This document shows positions 61,582 through 64,000 of a stretch of DNA of 64,000 bases, in pieces. The notes below the pieces were generated by a model. That model ran no database searches and was not told the DNA's origin. It saw only the letters and a program-made list of their open reading frames with translations. The stretch's first letter is position 1; each line of letters begins with the position of its first letter. Source of the stretch: Sphingopyxis sp. USTB-05. GTDB lineage: Bacteria > Pseudomonadota > Alphaproteobacteria > Sphingomonadales > Sphingomonadaceae. The stretch is taken from the NCBI RefSeq assembly GCF_023822045.1, contig NZ_CP084712.1:1054001-1118000 (forward strand), given 5' to 3'. Made by a program: the position numbers and the translations under genes.

Positions 61582-62701
61582 CCCACACGCCTTCGGCGTG
61601 GCGCACGAAATTGAGCCCCATGATCTTCTCGATCCGGCTGCTCGAATATCCGCGCGCGGCGAGCAGACCGATCAGTTTCCGGAACTGGTCGGGCCCGCGC
61701 AGGTCGACGACGAAGGGATAGGTATCGGGCCGCTCGCCGACCGCACTGATCCCCGCCGCACGGCGCTCGGCGATCTCCTTGGCGAGTACCGCTTCATAGG
61801 CCTGAAGATCGTCGATCTGTCCGATATGGCCATCGGTGCCGATGCCCACATGATCCTCGCCGCAGATGTTCACGGCATGGTCGATATGGCGGACGACGTC
61901 CTCGGCGCGGGCATGGCCTGAAATGTTGAGGAACGGCATGAAATAGATGCCGACAAACCCACCTTTTTCGGCAACCAGCCGCAGTTCGGCATCGGTCTTG
62001 TTACGCGGCAGGTCGGTGACGGCGCGGCAGCCGGTGTGATTGATCGAGATCGGTGCCTTTGACGCGCGCGCGGCCTCGAGGCAGGTCTTCTCGCCGCTGT
62101 GCGACAGGTCGACGATCATCTTTTGCGCATTGAGACGTTCGATCACCTCGCGCCCAAAGGGCGTCAGGCCGCGATTGTCCGGCGCCATCGATCCGTCGCC
62201 GAGCTGGTTCGCGGGATTATAGGTGAGCTGGAAGATGCGCACGCCCATGTTGGCAAAGATGTCGACGCGGCCCGCGTCCTTGCCCATCATCGCACCATTC
62301 TGGAAGCCATAGATGATCCCGATTTTCTTTTCGGCCTTGGCGCGGCGGATGTCGGCGGCGCTCAATATCTTGATCAGGTCACGCGGATAGCGGCGCAGCA
62401 GCATGTCCATTTCGGCGACGTCGGCGACGCTTTTTTCGAACGGATCTGCCGGACCCGCGACATAGCCGAGCGTGCAGTTGATCGCGGTGATCCCAGAGGC
62501 ATGCCCCTCGGCCAATACGCGCGGCGAAAAGGGGTCGGGGGCATCGCGTATGTTGGGGTCGGCAAGCCCGCCGAGCGCATTCACGATCACCCATTTGCGG
62601 CTGTCTGGTGCCGCGGCGGCGCGCGCCGCAGCAGCAGGCAGCAACGATGTCGCGGCGAGGCCCGCCGCACCTGCCAATATTGCGCGCCGGTCAATCGTCA
62701 T
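61574..62701 (-). CDS. Membrane-dipeptidase (M19)-like protein with lost metal ligands
   Basis: This 375-residue exported protein has a Tat-like signal (MTIDRRAILAGAAGLAATSL). The start at 62701 follows GGAGCTTGGAA; the ATG 30 bases upstream has no ribosome site. It follows the M19 renal-dipeptidase fold: H201 (DLSHSGEKT), H222 (INHTGCRAV) and D in GIGTDGHIG match zinc ligands. But the N-terminal HxD is replaced by N41-A-L43 (IVNALGG), the bridging glutamate by Q134 (YGFQNG) and the substrate histidine by Y161 (LTYNPANQ). It may be inactive as a dipeptidase or use one metal. Confidence 0.85.
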   Translation of the reverse strand: MTIDRRAILAGAAGLAATSLLPAAAARAAAAPDSRKWVIVNALGGLADPNIRDAPDPFSPRVLAEGHASGITAINCTLGYVAGPADPFEKSVADVAEMDMLLRRYPRDLIKILSAADIRRAKAEKKIGIIYGFQNGAMMGKDAGRVDIFANMGVRIFQLTYNPANQLGDGSMAPDNRGLTPFGREVIERLNAQKMIVDLSHSGEKTCLEAARASKAPISINHTGCRAVTDLPRNKTDAELRLVAEKGGFVGIYFMPFLNISGHARAEDVVRHIDHAVNICGEDHVGIGTDGHIGQIDDLQAYEAVLAKEIAERRAAGISAVGERPDTYPFVVDLRGPDQFRKLIGLLAARGYSSSRIEKIMGLNFVRHAEGVWGG

Positions 62702-64000
62702 TTCCAAGCTCCTTCGCCGTCGGTGCGACATAGTCGGCGCGCCGATATTCGCGGCCGCGCTTCACCGTCATTTCGATTTGTTCGATATTGTTGATATCCG
62801 CGAGCGGATCGGCCGCGAGCACGACGAAATTCGCGAGCTTTCCGGGCTCGATCGATCCCATATCCTTGTCCCGGCCCGCCGCGCGCGCGCCGACGAGCGT
62901 CGCCGAATGAATGACCGCGATCGGCGGCATGCCGACGTCGTGCGCCAGATAACGAAGCTCGGCATGGACTTCGGGCCAGGGATTGCTGGCGGGATCGACG
63001 AAATCGGTGCCAGTGGAAATCGGCAGGCCCGCCCGCCACGCCTGCTGGGTCAGGCGGATCGTCTGCGCGCCGCTGCAGCGGAGCGGTTTCGCTTTCGGAT
63101 CGGCCTTGCGCGCGGCTTCGAATTTCACGAACAGGCTGCCGGTCGCGTCGAGGATCGTGCCTCGCCTCAGCATCGCGTCGAAGAGGCGGGCGACGACCGG
63201 ATCGTCGCCGTTCGCCGCGAGGCGTGCCTCGTCGACAGGGGTGCGGTCCTGATAGGCAGCGAGCATTTCAGGCTGCGCTTCGTAACCGAGGTAACAGACA
63301 TGGCTGATCGAATCGGCGCCCGCCGCGATGACGTCGGCGGGGCGGGCAGGGAAGACCGCGCTGTGCGCCCAGATCATCAGCTTCTGGCGATGTGCTTCGG
63401 TAGTGATCGCCTTGACGCGCTCGGCGGGCAGGTTGGCGTAAATCTTGATCGCGCTCGCCGACGTGCCGCGCGCCAAGGTGACCGCCGCGCGCAGATCGGT
63501 CTTTTTGTCGATCGCCTGCATCCAGGGTGCCGTGCCCGGCGTGAAACCACGGCTGACCGCAAGAACGCGGGGATCCTCGAAAAAAGATGGCCCGGCCATC
63601 AACGCGGCATAATAGATGTCGGGCGCGGGTATTTCGCCGACCAGCGACGCGCGCGAAAGCTCGCCCACCGCGCGCAGGTCATCAGCCATGTCGCGCACCG
63701 CGGTCACTCCGCCATAGAGCTGGCGGCGCAGGATCGCTTCGGCGCGCACGCGGTTGGGCGGGGTCGCGAGATGGACGTGGCTGTCGATCAGCCCGGGAAT
63801 CACAAAGCGGCCTGACAGATCGACGCGGCGGGCGCCGCTCGCCTGCGACGCCAGAGCGCCATGCGCGCCGATTGCCACGATCCGTTCGCCGTCGATCAGG
63901 ATATCCTGATCGCGGCGGGCCGGACCACCGGTGCCATCGATTACCGTCGCATTGGCATAAATGATCTGTTCGGCCGCCGCCGGAGGCGTCGCCGCAACCA
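62691..64000 (-). CDS. Prolidase-like amidohydrolase, 5' end beyond window
   Basis: The reading frame runs unbroken to the window edge (translated edge residues read VAATPPAAAEQIIYANATVIDGTGG before the first internal GTG at 63878), so the N-terminus and signal peptide lie outside. The visible part has a complete binuclear set: HVH in PGLIDSHVHLA, lysine in SAIKIYANLP, histidines in MIWAHSAVF and SISHVCYLG, aspartate in TGTDFVD. It overlaps the dipeptidase-like gene by 11 bp. The dipeptidase-like and OCD-family genes follow in one operon, giving peptide cleavage followed by amino-acid transformation. Confidence 0.87.
   Translation of the reverse strand, partial: VAATPPAAAEQIIYANATVIDGTGGPARRDQDILIDGERIVAIGAHGALASQASGARRVDLSGRFVIPGLIDSHVHLATPPNRVRAEAILRRQLYGGVTAVRDMADDLRAVGELSRASLVGEIPAPDIYYAALMAGPSFFEDPRVLAVSRGFTPGTAPWMQAIDKKTDLRAAVTLARGTSASAIKIYANLPAERVKAITTEAHRQKLMIWAHSAVFPARPADVIAAGADSISHVCYLGYEAQPEMLAAYQDRTPVDEARLAANGDDPVVARLFDAMLRRGTILDATGSLFVKFEAARKADPKAKPLRCSGAQTIRLTQQAWRAGLPISTGTDFVDPASNPWPEVHAELRYLAHDVGMPPIAVIHSATLVGARAAGRDKDMGSIEPGKLANFVVLAADPLADINNIEQIEMTVKRGREYRRADYVAPTAKELGNDD

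Noticed and set aside
1..64000. CRISPR arrays, insertion sequences, prophage genes, rRNA genes
   Set aside because: Looked for regular short repeats, transposase or integrase proteins and rRNA segments; none seen.

Overview
This is a GC-rich, gene-dense chromosomal window from an alphaproteobacterium, most likely a member of the Sphingomonadaceae (Sphingopyxis-like). The placement is inference from gene content: four TonB-dependent receptors (TBDRs), each in a substrate-specific cluster, a SciP/DUF1153 gene (an alphaproteobacterial cell-cycle factor), many ATGA/GTGA start-stop overlaps, and the protein families present. I see no tRNA, rRNA, insertion sequence, prophage or CRISPR array. Both window edges cut through genes.

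Layout. (1) 1-6.1 kb, +: a flavin-dependent halogenase, a degenerate halogenase paralogue, a cupin/JmjC-like protein and a periplasmic GH97 alpha-glucosidase, the tail of an alpha-glucan utilisation locus. (2) 6.9-14.8 kb: a TBDR, two tandem secreted amidohydrolases and an amino-acid permease, followed by a convergent Lrp-type regulator; probably uptake and cleavage of a peptide or amide. (3) 15-17.8 kb: a small unknown gene, and a LysR regulator divergent from a cupin and a secreted metallo-beta-lactamase-fold protein. (4) 17.8-25.7 kb, all -: TBDR, sulfatase, TetR, GPH-type sugar transporter and cytoplasmic GH3 glycosidase. Two near-identical 16-bp palindromes mark the two transcription units, so this reads as one TetR-controlled glycoside/sulfate-ester regulon. 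(5) 25.9-31.1 kb: iron uptake, with a DUF4198 protein divergent from a siderophore TBDR, then DUF3649, PepSY and DUF3325 membrane proteins; two Fur-like palindromes. (6) 31.1-34.3 kb: NrtR regulator divergent from NadM-Nudix and a nicotinamide phosphoribosyltransferase, with an operator inside divergent promoters. (7) 34.4-37.5 kb: SciP, AhpF, AhpC (TTG start) and a small unknown gene.

(8) 37.7-55.9 kb is the most interesting part. After an AraC regulator comes an XRE-cupin regulator and a same-strand array of eight genes: beta-lactamase-fold serine hydrolase, DUF1611 protein (DgcN-like), YkvI-type membrane protein, alpha/beta hydrolase, D-aminoacylase-like amidohydrolase, second serine hydrolase, dipeptide epimerase-family enolase (DgcA-like), prolidase-like amidohydrolase and a third serine hydrolase paralogous to the first. 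The array ends at a strong terminator. A large TBDR faces it. A TTGAAAAT-containing motif recurs before the first hydrolase, before the DUF1611 gene and before the TBDR, suggesting one regulon for import, hydrolysis and racemisation of D-amino-acid-containing peptides or N-acyl amino acids.

(9) 56.2-60.5 kb, -: an EmrAB-type tripartite efflux operon. (10) 60.6-64 kb, -: an amidohydrolase (cut by the window end), an M19-dipeptidase-like protein that has lost several metal ligands, and an ornithine cyclodeaminase-family enzyme.

Gene function is assigned by recognising families and motifs by eye; no database search was run. Substrates are inference throughout.
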